A DNA stretch of 64,000 nt, taken from positions 124,001 to 188,000 of the forward strand of contig CCFE01000021.1 in NCBI GenBank assembly GCA_000752035.1, given 5' to 3'. Position numbers and translations under genes: made by a program. Numbering within the stretch: position 1 is the first letter of the stretch; every line of letters begins with the position of its first letter. Origin of the DNA: Bacillus rubiinfantis. Lineage in GTDB: Bacteria > Bacillota > Bacilli > Bacillales > Cytobacillaceae. This document shows positions 16,376 through 24,946 of the stretch, piece by piece. Below the pieces are notes generated by a model. It ran no database searches and was not told the origin of the DNA. It saw nothing but the letters and a program-made list of their open reading frames with translations.

Positions 16376-17389
16376 GTGGAATTAAGTGAATTATGGTTTA
16401 TCCTAATTGCGATTGTATTTATTGGTTTCTTCTTCCTAGAAGGGTTTGATTTCGGAGTCGGCATGTCAACGCGTCTTCTTGCAAAGGACCAACAGGAACG
16501 TACTATAATGGTCAATACTATCGGGCCATTTTGGGATGCAAATGAGGTATGGCTTTTAACTGGAGGCGGTGCGATATTTGCGGCATTTCCTCATTGGTAT
16601 GCGACGATGTTCAGCGGCTACTACCTACCATTATTAGTTGTTTTACTATGTTTGATTGGACGTGGCGTTTCATTTGAATTCCGGCGCAAGGTAGAAAATC
16701 CACGCTGGACGAATATTTGGGATTGGGTTGTTTTTATCAGCAGTCTATTATCGCCTTTCTTACTCGGCGTTTTGTTTACCAGCATGTTAAAAGGAATGCC
16801 TATTGCCAAAGATATGAACATGCAGCCTGGATTTACCGATTATATTAATATTTATTCCCTTTGGGGTGGTGTAACCGTTACGCTTCTTTGCCTCCTTCAT
16901 GGTCTTCATTTCTTAACATTGAAGACAACTGGTGAGATTAGACAGCGTGCAGCATTGCTCGCGAAGAAAGTTTCTTTAGCAGTATTAGGTGCATTAGTGG
17001 TGTTTGCGGGGCTTTCATGGCTGATGACTGATATATTTAAGCAACATCTTATCGCCGAGCTCGTTCTAGTAGCCCTAATTGTCATTGCCTATGTGCTAGC
17101 TTATTATTTTATTTCACAACGTCGAGAAGGACTAGCATTTACGATGTCAGGTTTAGGGTTAGCTTTCACTGTTTCCGCTATATTTGTAGGCCTATTCCCG
17201 CGGGTGATGATCAGTTCCATTAATAAGGCATTTGACCTAACGGTTTACAATGCTTCTAGCGGGGATTATTCGTTAAAAATCATGACAATTGTAGCTCTAA
17301 CAATTTTACCATTTGTTCTAGGGTATACGATTTGGAGTTACTATATATTCCGAAAACGGGTTTCAAATAAGGAGCATTTGACGTACTAA
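16376..17389 (+). CDS. cydB: Cytochrome bd quinol oxidase subunit II
   Basis: A 337-residue membrane protein that pairs with CydA. The N-terminal ELWFILIAIVFIGFFFLEGFDFGVGM and GPFWDANEVWLLTGGGAIFAAFP segments are diagnostic. The GTG at 16376, behind AAGGTAGGTG, avoids overlap with cydA; an in-frame GTG at 16367 is the alternative. The stop TAA shares its last base with the ATG of the next gene, so translation is coupled to the ABC exporter genes. Confidence 0.95.
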   Translation: MELSELWFILIAIVFIGFFFLEGFDFGVGMSTRLLAKDQQERTIMVNTIGPFWDANEVWLLTGGGAIFAAFPHWYATMFSGYYLPLLVVLLCLIGRGVSFEFRRKVENPRWTNIWDWVVFISSLLSPFLLGVLFTSMLKGMPIAKDMNMQPGFTDYINIYSLWGGVTVTLLCLLHGLHFLTLKTTGEIRQRAALLAKKVSLAVLGALVVFAGLSWLMTDIFKQHLIAELVLVALIVIAYVLAYYFISQRREGLAFTMSGLGLAFTVSAIFVGLFPRVMISSINKAFDLTVYNASSGDYSLKIMTIVALTILPFVLGYTIWSYYIFRKRVSNKEHLTY

Positions 17390-19113
17390 TGGATAAATCG
17401 TTATTCACCTATAAAGGTGTGAAACTAGTTCTTTTCAAGTTATCATTGATAACGCTATTTCAAAGCGGAATGGTTCTTCTTCAAGCTTATTATTTAGCAG
17501 ATGCAATCTCCTCTCTTTTTAGAGGAGATTTGTTTCGTACTGTAGGAATAAAGCTATTTATATTTGTTCTCGCCCTGTTTTTACGACACCTGCTGTCTGT
17601 ATGGAAAAAACAGCTCGTGTTTCACTTTGCTGCAAACACGAGTGAGAATTTACGAGCAGAGCTGTTACAGAAATTATTTCGTTTAGGTCCTCGTTTTGTT
17701 GGGAAAGAGGGATCTGGAATGACGGTAACATTAGTTATGGAAGGAATACAAAAATTTCGCCGCTATTTGGAACTATTTTTAGTGAAACTAGTCAATATGA
17801 TATTTTTTCCAGTTGCTATCGTTATTTTCACTTGGACTATTAATATTCGCTCAGCAATCATATTAGTAGTGACATTACCGATTTTAATCGTATTCCTTAT
17901 TCTTTTAGGACTAGCGGCTAAAAGCAAAGCGGATCTTCAATTTGAATCCTATCAAACGCTATCAAATCATTTTGTTGACTCAATGAGAGGATTATCAACG
18001 CTAAAATATTTAGGTTTAAGTAAGGATCATGTTAGTAAAATTAAAGACGTTAGCGAAAAATACCGATTGGCGACAATGAAAACATTAAGGATTGCTTTTC
18101 TCTCGTCATTTGCCCTTGATTTCTTCACCATGCTTTCAATCGCAACTGTAGCTGTCTTTTTAGGTCTAGGCTTGATTAATGGTTCAATAGACTTACATCC
18201 TGCCCTGACAATTTTGATATTAGCACCAGAGTATTTTCTGCCAATAAGAGAGCTCGGTGCAGATTACCATGCTACGCTTGACGGGAAGAATGCTGGAAAA
18301 AAAATAGCCGATATCATCTCAATGGAGACAGCTGCGGAGAAAGACATTCGGATACTAAATTGGAATGATTCCAGTGATATAACGATTAAGCACCTTACCA
18401 TTCAGCACGATAATACATCCAGTGCCAGCCTGTCAGGAGTAAACTATACCGTTTCTGGTAGGAAAAAAATCGGCATTATTGGTGCTAGTGGTGCTGGAAA
18501 GTCAACGTTTATCGACTTTTTAAGTGGATTTCTACAGCCAACATCAGCAGAGATATTAATAAACGAGGCCGAGATTTCAACTTTATCTGCTTTCGAATGG
18601 CAAAAGCAAGTCACTTATATTCCACAGCATCCGTATATTTTTAATGACACCATTGCCAATAATATTCGCTTTTATGAGCCAAAGGCAAGCGAAAAAGAAG
18701 TATGGGAGGCGGCTGAAAAGGCTGGATTATTAGGAATGATTCAATCATTGCCGCAAGGATTAGAAACGATGATTGGTGAAGGCGGACGCAGTTTAAGCGG
18801 CGGACAAGAACAACGGATTGCTCTCGCCCGAGCTTTTTTGGGAAAACGGCCGATTGTTATGCTTGATGAGCCAACTGCACATTTAGATATCGAAACAGAA
18901 GCAGAATTAAAAGAAACGATGGTAGCTCTTTTCGCAGATAAACTTGTTTTCCTTGCAACACATCGACTGCATTGGATGCTGGATATGGATGAAATTATTG
19001 TGTTAGATCAAGGCCGGATAGTGGAAACTGGCTCACATGAACAATTGATGAAGGCAAAATCAATGTATTATCAATTAGTAAGGGCACAGGAGGGAGATGG
19101 CTTAGATGGGTAA
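17389..19113 (+). CDS. cydD: Thiol reductant ABC exporter subunit CydD (B. subtilis 'CydC')
   Basis: A 574-residue fused membrane-ATPase half transporter that, with the next gene, exports cysteine/glutathione-type reductants required for cytochrome bd assembly. Six helices cover residues ~1-300; the ATPase has Walker A GASGAGKST, signature SLSGGQEQR and Walker B PIVMLDEPTAHLD. It follows the family named CydD in E. coli; in B. subtilis the first of the two genes is called cydC. Translationally coupled at both ends: one-base overlap with cydB and eight-base overlap with the next gene. Confidence 0.93.
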   Translation: MDKSLFTYKGVKLVLFKLSLITLFQSGMVLLQAYYLADAISSLFRGDLFRTVGIKLFIFVLALFLRHLLSVWKKQLVFHFAANTSENLRAELLQKLFRLGPRFVGKEGSGMTVTLVMEGIQKFRRYLELFLVKLVNMIFFPVAIVIFTWTINIRSAIILVVTLPILIVFLILLGLAAKSKADLQFESYQTLSNHFVDSMRGLSTLKYLGLSKDHVSKIKDVSEKYRLATMKTLRIAFLSSFALDFFTMLSIATVAVFLGLGLINGSIDLHPALTILILAPEYFLPIRELGADYHATLDGKNAGKKIADIISMETAAEKDIRILNWNDSSDITIKHLTIQHDNTSSASLSGVNYTVSGRKKIGIIGASGAGKSTFIDFLSGFLQPTSAEILINEAEISTLSAFEWQKQVTYIPQHPYIFNDTIANNIRFYEPKASEKEVWEAAEKAGLLGMIQSLPQGLETMIGEGGRSLSGGQEQRIALARAFLGKRPIVMLDEPTAHLDIETEAELKETMVALFADKLVFLATHRLHWMLDMDEIIVLDQGRIVETGSHEQLMKAKSMYYQLVRAQEGDGLDG

Positions 19114-20848
19114 AAAAAATTGGGTAATCCCATATATTCGGCAATATCGTCGCTTTTTTTTCCTTTCCATTTTCCTCGGATTGCTGACCATCCTTGTTGG
19201 CGGGGCCCTGATGTTTACTTCTGGGTATTTGATCTCAAGATCGGCGGCAAGACCTGAATCGATTCTAATGGTATATGTTCCAATTGTAGGAGTACGTGCC
19301 TTTGGGATTGGTAGAGCTGTATTTAGTTATGTTGACCGTTTGGCCGGTCACTCGTTAGTTTTAAAAATTCTTTCCGAAATGCGAGTGAAATTATATAAAG
19401 CAATCGAGCCCCAGGCGTTCTTTCTGCAATCCCGCTTCCGTACAGGCGATATTTTAGGTGTACTGGCAAATGATATTGAACATTTACAAAATTTTTATTT
19501 AAAGACATTTTTTCCAGCCTGTATATCTTTGTTTCTATATGCAATTATTATTGGCTGCGTCGGATTATTCTCTGTCGGCTTTGCGATTGTTTTTGCCATT
19601 TTAATAGGTTTTCTGCTATTTATCTGCCCCATCATTTCTTTGCTATATACGAAGGCAAAAAATAAACTTCTAAAACAGGCGAGAAACCAATTGTACTATC
19701 AATTTACCGATGCCATTTTTGGAATTCGCGATTGGATCTTTAGCGGTCATTCACCAAAATTCATTGATGAAGTACAAAAGCAGGAGAGGCAGCTGCTTCA
19801 AATTGAAACAAAGAAGCAAATCTTTGACAATGGTCGCGATGTCATTAATCAATTAGTTCTTGGATTAGTTGTTGTATCAGCAGTTTATTGGGCAAACACT
19901 TTAAGCGTGAGCGAAATTATTTCGCCGCCATTCATTGCAGCCTTTGGTCTTGGCGCCCTCGCATTAATGGAATCATTTCTCCCGCTGGCAAGTGTCGTTA
20001 GTGATGTTACGATTTATGAGGACTCATTACAACGTCTGGAAATGATAGAGACCGATCAGTCTGCAGCGGAAAGTTCTGAAGAAGAATCGAAAGTTTTCCC
20101 ATCTAGTCCTGCAAATTTAATTCGAATGAATGATGTAGCCTTTGGATATTCTTCGGAAAATTTAATTCTAGATAAAATTAGTCTATCTATAGCTCAAGGG
20201 GAGAAAATTGCCCTGCTCGGCAGAAGCGGAACCGGCAAATCTACCCTAGTCCATTTATTGCAAGGCAGTTTGTCACCGATAAGTGGTACAGTTTCTATTA
20301 ATGGACAAAATGTTGCACATTTACAGCCAGCTATTACATCTCACGTTGGAGTACTAAATCAAAAGGCCTATTTATTTAATACAACTGTAATGAATAATAT
20401 CCGTTTGGGGAATCCAAATGCAAGTGATGATGCGGTGATTCAGGCCGCAAAGATGGTCCAATTAGATGAAATGATTAGCGAGCTTCCGCAAGGCTATGAG
20501 ACAATGATGGAGGAAACGGGTCAGCGCTTTTCCGGTGGAGAACGCCAGCGAATCGCACTTGCAAGAATTTTATTACAGGATGTGCCAATTGTCATTTTAG
20601 ATGAACCCACAGTTGGGCTCGACCCAGTAACAGAAAAACAATTGCTTGCAACCATTTTTGCGACACTTCGCGATAAAACAATTATTTGGGTGACACATCA
20701 TCTCGTCGGTGTTGAACAAATTGATCGTCTTCTTTTTCTTGATAATGGAAAAATTGTCATGGAAGGCAGTCATGAAGAGCTGTTGAAGCAGGAAGAAAGG
20801 TATCGCTATTTATACAGTTTAGACAGGCCTAATTTAGTTGGGAGATAA
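19106..20848 (+). CDS. cydC: Thiol reductant ABC exporter subunit CydC (B. subtilis 'CydD')
   Basis: The 580-residue partner half transporter. N-terminal membrane domain of about six helices with the LTSGYLISRSAARPESILMVYVPIVG-type start, then the ATPase with GRSGTGKST, RFSGGERQR and PIVILDEPTVGLD. ATG 19106 lies inside the end of the preceding gene behind GGAGGGAGATGG. It is the last gene of the bd operon. I see no terminator directly after it; instead a structured repeat element begins 55 bases downstream. Confidence 0.93.
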   Translation: MGKKNWVIPYIRQYRRFFFLSIFLGLLTILVGGALMFTSGYLISRSAARPESILMVYVPIVGVRAFGIGRAVFSYVDRLAGHSLVLKILSEMRVKLYKAIEPQAFFLQSRFRTGDILGVLANDIEHLQNFYLKTFFPACISLFLYAIIIGCVGLFSVGFAIVFAILIGFLLFICPIISLLYTKAKNKLLKQARNQLYYQFTDAIFGIRDWIFSGHSPKFIDEVQKQERQLLQIETKKQIFDNGRDVINQLVLGLVVVSAVYWANTLSVSEIISPPFIAAFGLGALALMESFLPLASVVSDVTIYEDSLQRLEMIETDQSAAESSEEESKVFPSSPANLIRMNDVAFGYSSENLILDKISLSIAQGEKIALLGRSGTGKSTLVHLLQGSLSPISGTVSINGQNVAHLQPAITSHVGVLNQKAYLFNTTVMNNIRLGNPNASDDAVIQAAKMVQLDEMISELPQGYETMMEETGQRFSGGERQRIALARILLQDVPIVILDEPTVGLDPVTEKQLLATIFATLRDKTIIWVTHHLVGVEQIDRLLFLDNGKIVMEGSHEELLKQEERYRYLYSLDRPNLVGR

Positions 20849-20902
20849 AATCTTTACGTGTTAAGGAAGAAGCAGGTAAAATGAAGTTTAGAATGTTTTT
20901 CG

Positions 20903-21058
20903 TTATCCCGCCTTAACGGGCAGTAAGACCCCCACCTCTAGATTACGAGTCTATAAGGAATCTAAGTGGGGGATCAACTGCCCGTAAAGGTCCGATTGGT
21001 TCAGCTAACCATCAGTGGGGGATGAAGAAAACTCCCATTGATGGAAGTTTCACTTTAT
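20903..21058. repeat. ~155-bp structured palindromic element, TTAT at both ends
   Basis: The stretch folds into nested hairpins: ACGGGCAGT (20916-20924) with ACTGCCCGT (20977-20985), inside it CCCCCAC with GTGGGGG and TAGATT with AATCTA; then ATTGGTT with AACCAT, and CAGTGGGG with TCCCATTG (two G-U pairs). CCCG/CGGG at the left end could form an alternative stem. TTAT occurs at both edges. No gene lies inside. I believe I have seen close relatives as dispersed noncoding repeats in Bacillus-type genomes; it resembles in size and palindromic style the bcr1 elements of the B. cereus group or IS605-derived non-autonomous elements. Only one copy is in this window. Confidence 0.65.
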
Positions 21059-21073
21059 AAGGGGCTAGAAAAA

Positions 21074-23242
21074 ATGAAGCTGATTATTGCTGAAAAGCCG
21101 GACCAAGGTTCAACCTTGGCTTCCGTTTTCAAACATAAAAGACAAAACGGGTTTATTGAAGTTTTTCCTAATGATCTTTTCCCTGAGGGTGCTTTTGTTA
21201 CTTGGGCAATTGGACATATTTGTCAATTGGTACAACCAGAAAGGTACCAATCTGAATGGAGAAAATGGTCATTGGATACACTGCCAATGATCCCCGCTCA
21301 GTTTACCTATGAGGTTTCTAAAGATAAAGCAAAACAATATGCAATCATAGAAAAGCTGTTGTCTAATCCAAAGGTGACGGAGATTGTTCATGCTGGCGAT
21401 GCTGGACGTGAGGGTGAGTTAATCGTTCGTAACATTTTGAGATTGGCTAATTGCCATAAACCGATGAAAAGATTGTGGATATCTTCGTTGACACCAAATG
21501 CCATTCGTGAAGGGTTTCATAAACTTTTGACCGAGCAGGACACACGAAACTTATATTTTGAGGCATATACACGTGCCTGTGCTGACTGGGTTGTAGGAAT
21601 GAACGCTTCACGTCTTTACAGTCTGCTTTTACAGCAGCAAGGTTTCTCAGATGTATTTTCCGTAGGAAGAGTGCAAACTCCAACCCTAGCATTGATAGTA
21701 AAAAAGGAATTGGAAATAGAACAGTTTAAATCAGAGCCCTTTTGGGAAGTTCAGGCTCAATTCTTAATGAATGGAAAGAAATATATAGGAAAATGGCAAA
21801 AAGACGGAGAAACGAGGGTAAAATCAAAAGAACTTGCAGAAAAAATTGCCGCTTTTTGCGATGACAAACCAGCTGAGATACAGGATTGTGTTTCTGAGCA
21901 AAAGGATTACTTGCCACCGCTTTTGTATAATCTATCTGCTTTACAGGCAGAAGCAAATAGACGGTATAAATTTTCACCGAAAAAAACCTTGGATACACTA
22001 CAAAAGTTGTACCAGCGGGGGTATGTATCTTATCCAAGATCGGATTCCCGCTATGTAACCGCAGAAGAAGCGGCTGTCTTTCCGGAAATTCTACAAAAAT
22101 TAAGCAACTTTGACTCATATAGCAGCTTCTATCCATTACCCATTTCAACCATAGTTAATAATAAACGATATGTTAATGAAAAAAAGGTTACCGATCACTA
22201 TGCGATTATACCGACCGAACAAATCCCTCAAATAGACAAGCTGACAGCAGATGAAGGAAAAATATATGATTTAGTCGTCAGGAGTTTGTTGGCTGCTCAT
22301 TATCCTAAAGAAAAGGTGCAATATACGACAGTTACAACATTAGTTGATGGTAGGGCACAGTTTATCTCAAAAGGTAAAGTACAGCTTGAAGAAGGTTGGC
22401 GGAAGGTAATACCCCAGCATGAACGGGATGGTTCTGAATCAAAGCTTCCTTTGTTGACAAAAGGAGAGCAGGGGAAAACAGTAAAAGTTAACGTGAAAGA
22501 GGGCCAGACACAACCGCCAAAGCGCTATACCGAGGGTCAGCTTATCACCTTAATGAAGACAGCCGGTAAGCATATCGATGACAAAGAGCTGGAGAAAGTC
22601 TTAATGAAAACAGAGGGACTTGGCACCGAAGCCACGAGAGCTGGGATTATTACGATGTTAAAAGACCGCGCTTATATTGAAGTAAAAAGGAATATGGTGT
22701 ATGCAACCGCAAAGGCAAAAATAATAGTAGAAGCAGTTGGGCAGGAAATTTTAGCGTCTCCAGAGATGACAGCGAAATGGGAACAACGGCTGCAAGCAAT
22801 CTCTGAGGGTGAAGCGTCTCCTAAACAATTTATGGAACAAACAAAAAAGATGATCCAGCATGTAATTACATCTACAATAGAGCAAGCAGATAAGTGGACA
22901 TTTTCTGGTGAGATTAGAGATAGTTTTACCCCTGGAAGACAGAAGGGACGGAAGAAGTCTATCACAAAATTAGGCCCTTGCAGGAAGTGTGATGGCTTTA
23001 TCATCGATAAGGGCCATTTTTATGGCTGCAGTAATTATAAACAAACTCATTGCGATTTTACAATTTCCAAGAAAATCCTTGGGAAAACAATAACCATGAA
23101 GAATATGAAACAGTTGCTTACTGACGGAAAAACAGATGTAATTGAAGGATTTAAAAATAAAGATAAAACGTTTAATGCTAGACTATCTTTTGATAATGAA
23201 AATAACCTAAAATTCTTATTTGATCATGCACCGACTAGATGA
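21074..23242 (+). CDS. topB: DNA topoisomerase III
   Basis: A 722-residue type IA topoisomerase that decatenates DNA and processes recombination intermediates. The N-terminal Toprim begins MKLIIAEKPDQG and contains HAGDAGREGELI; the catalytic tyrosine is in YVSYPRSDSRY (about residue 320); the C-terminus has a four-cysteine zinc segment CRKCDG...CSNYKQTHCDF. ATG 21074 lies nine bases after AAGGGG. That ribosome site begins right at the end of the palindromic element. An in-frame ATG at 21038 lies inside the element and is not used in this call. Confidence 0.94.
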   Translation: MKLIIAEKPDQGSTLASVFKHKRQNGFIEVFPNDLFPEGAFVTWAIGHICQLVQPERYQSEWRKWSLDTLPMIPAQFTYEVSKDKAKQYAIIEKLLSNPKVTEIVHAGDAGREGELIVRNILRLANCHKPMKRLWISSLTPNAIREGFHKLLTEQDTRNLYFEAYTRACADWVVGMNASRLYSLLLQQQGFSDVFSVGRVQTPTLALIVKKELEIEQFKSEPFWEVQAQFLMNGKKYIGKWQKDGETRVKSKELAEKIAAFCDDKPAEIQDCVSEQKDYLPPLLYNLSALQAEANRRYKFSPKKTLDTLQKLYQRGYVSYPRSDSRYVTAEEAAVFPEILQKLSNFDSYSSFYPLPISTIVNNKRYVNEKKVTDHYAIIPTEQIPQIDKLTADEGKIYDLVVRSLLAAHYPKEKVQYTTVTTLVDGRAQFISKGKVQLEEGWRKVIPQHERDGSESKLPLLTKGEQGKTVKVNVKEGQTQPPKRYTEGQLITLMKTAGKHIDDKELEKVLMKTEGLGTEATRAGIITMLKDRAYIEVKRNMVYATAKAKIIVEAVGQEILASPEMTAKWEQRLQAISEGEASPKQFMEQTKKMIQHVITSTIEQADKWTFSGEIRDSFTPGRQKGRKKSITKLGPCRKCDGFIIDKGHFYGCSNYKQTHCDFTISKKILGKTITMKNMKQLLTDGKTDVIEGFKNKDKTFNARLSFDNENNLKFLFDHAPTR

Positions 23243-23333
23243 TTGTTGCTATAGCAGCGATTAATAATGGCCTTGTCACCGGTATTGATCTATAGTAAAC
23301 TCTTATTGATGATTAATAATGGAGGGCTTAGGG

Positions 23334-23756
23334 ATGCCAACACCAAGTATGGAAGATTATATAGAACAAATTTATATGCTGATTGAAGAAAAAGGATATG
23401 CCCGCGTTTCCGATATCGCCGAAGCGTTATCCGTCCATCCCTCCTCAGTAACAAAAATGGTTCAAAAATTAGATAAAGATGACTATTTAGTTTATGAAAA
23501 ATACAGAGGGCTCATACTAACACCGAAAGGAAAAAAGATTGGCAAGCGTTTGGTATTTCGACACGAATTACTTGAACAGTTTCTTAAAATTATCGGTGTG
23601 AAGGAAGAAAATATCTATAATGATGTTGAAGGAATTGAGCACCATTTAAGTTGGGATGCTATTGATCGAATAGGTGACTTGGTACAATTTTTTGAAGAAG
23701 ATGGCAAGAGAGTAGATGAACTGAAAGAAATACAGAGACAGAATGAAAATGTCTAA
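23334..23756 (+). CDS. mntR: Manganese-dependent transcriptional regulator MntR
   Basis: A 140-residue DtxR-family repressor of Mn(II) uptake genes and activator of export. Winged helix at residues ~1-60 (ARVSDIAEALSVHPSSVTKMVQKLD) and dimerisation/metal region EGIEHHLSW. Metal ligands D8 and E11 (MPTPSMEDYIEQ) and the histidine/glutamate set near residues 77-103 are present. GGAGGGCTTAGGG precedes ATG 23334. Nearly identical to B. subtilis MntR along its length. Its possible target within this window is the TerC-type Mn exporter at 33088, but no MntR box is visible there. Confidence 0.95.
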   Translation: MPTPSMEDYIEQIYMLIEEKGYARVSDIAEALSVHPSSVTKMVQKLDKDDYLVYEKYRGLILTPKGKKIGKRLVFRHELLEQFLKIIGVKEENIYNDVEGIEHHLSWDAIDRIGDLVQFFEEDGKRVDELKEIQRQNENV

Positions 23757-23757
23757 G

Positions 23758-23798
23758 AAAAAAGCACCTGGCGTGAAACAATTCGCTCGGTGCTTTTT
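23758..23798. terminator. Bidirectional terminator between mntR and metA
   Basis: AAAAAGCACC and GGTGCTTTTT are ten-bp perfect arms around a 21-base region that itself contains a small GCG/CGC stem. Confidence 0.85.
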
Positions 23799-23819
23799 AA
23801 ATGGATTACGCAACTTGGA

Positions 23820-24728
23820 TTAATTCCAGAGATATGGTGTTTCCTGATAGACATAATAATTAAGCCAATTTGAAAAAAATAGATGTCCGTGAGAACGCCA
23901 ACGATTTATCGGCGGCTGTGAAGGGTCGTTATTAGGAAAATAATTTTCTGGAACATGAATTTTTAACCCTTTGTTTACATCTCTCTCATATTCCTGCGCT
24001 AATGTGTCTGAATCATACTCTAAATGGCCGGTAATCATGACATGGCGGCGATCCTTTGAGGCAATTAATAAGGCTCCGGCTTCCTCTGAGGCAGCCAATA
24101 ATGTCAGTGCAGGATTGTTCCTTATCGCTTCGATAGATACGTCTGTATAACGCGAATGTGGGGCGTAGAACTCATCGTCAAACCCGCGTAATAATATATC
24201 ATTTTTTTCAAAAATTTGGTGAGCATAGATTCCCGAGCATTTTCGCGCCAATTCGAACTTGCCGATATTATAATGATAGAATAGGGCTGCCTGCGCTCCC
24301 CAGCAAATATGTAATGTAGAAGTTACATTTGTCTTTGTCCATTCCATGATTTTTTGCAGCTCTTCCCAGTATTTAACTTGTTCAAACTCCAGCAATTCTA
24401 CTGGTGCACCAGTGATAATCATTCCATCAAACTTCTGATTCCGAATAGTCGAAAAGGTAGTATAAAATTGTTCAAGATGCTGTTTACTCGTGTGGGTTGA
24501 TTCATAAGAACTTGTCTTCAGAAACTTTACATTGACCTGCAAAGGGCTGTTCCCCAGTAATCTTAATAATTGTGTTTCAGCTTTCTCTTTTTCCGGCATT
24601 AAATTTAAGATTAAGATATTAAGCGGTCTGATATCCTGACGGGTTGCCCGCTCATCATCCATAATAAAAATGTTTTCCTGTTCCAAAATCGACCGTGCTG
24701 GCAGTAACTTCGGTATGTTAATTGGCAA
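23820..24728 (-). CDS. metA: Homoserine O-acetyltransferase (MetA family)
   Basis: A 302-residue enzyme that activates homoserine for methionine synthesis. The catalytic cysteine is C142 in HICWGAQA, with H and E of the GHLEYD motif near residue 235. Residue 111 is glutamate (TGAPVE); in this family E111 favours acetyl-CoA and G111 succinyl-CoA, so acetylation is inferred. The start is TTG 24728 behind GGGAGGTTGG. No S-box leader is visible upstream, although methionine genes in Bacillaceae often carry one. Monocistronic. Confidence 0.93.
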   Translation of the reverse strand: MPINIPKLLPARSILEQENIFIMDDERATRQDIRPLNILILNLMPEKEKAETQLLRLLGNSPLQVNVKFLKTSSYESTHTSKQHLEQFYTTFSTIRNQKFDGMIITGAPVELLEFEQVKYWEELQKIMEWTKTNVTSTLHICWGAQAALFYHYNIGKFELARKCSGIYAHQIFEKNDILLRGFDDEFYAPHSRYTDVSIEAIRNNPALTLLAASEEAGALLIASKDRRHVMITGHLEYDSDTLAQEYERDVNKGLKIHVPENYFPNNDPSQPPINRWRSHGHLFFSNWLNYYVYQETPYLWN

Positions 24729-24946
24729 TCTTCCAACCTCCCTGCAACAAATTACTATTCAATGCTGATAGTTTATAGGTAAATATGAATGAATAGTAAG
24801 AAAGTTCAGCTTTTACCCCTTATTATAAACAAGAACACTCATTCAGAAAAGATATTAATTCCGGTAATTTAATTCTCGGAATGAAATCGCTCTTTTGTTA
24901 CAATGAAACTAGCAGTAGATCATTTTATAAGGGGAAATGGAAGGAC

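Noticed and set aside
21726..22148. 140-codon open frame antisense to topB
   Set aside because: Lies entirely inside the conserved topoisomerase frame; shadow.
24798..24815. TGAATGAATAGTAAGAAA, FadR-like half-site between metA and fhs
   Set aside because: Only the left arm matches; the right arm TCATTCA is not present at the proper distance.
24729..24880. Possible SAM (S-box) riboswitch before metA
   Set aside because: The leader is short and shows no S-box stems or terminator; the region holds only A/T-rich DNA and a weak ATTCCG/CGGAAT dyad.
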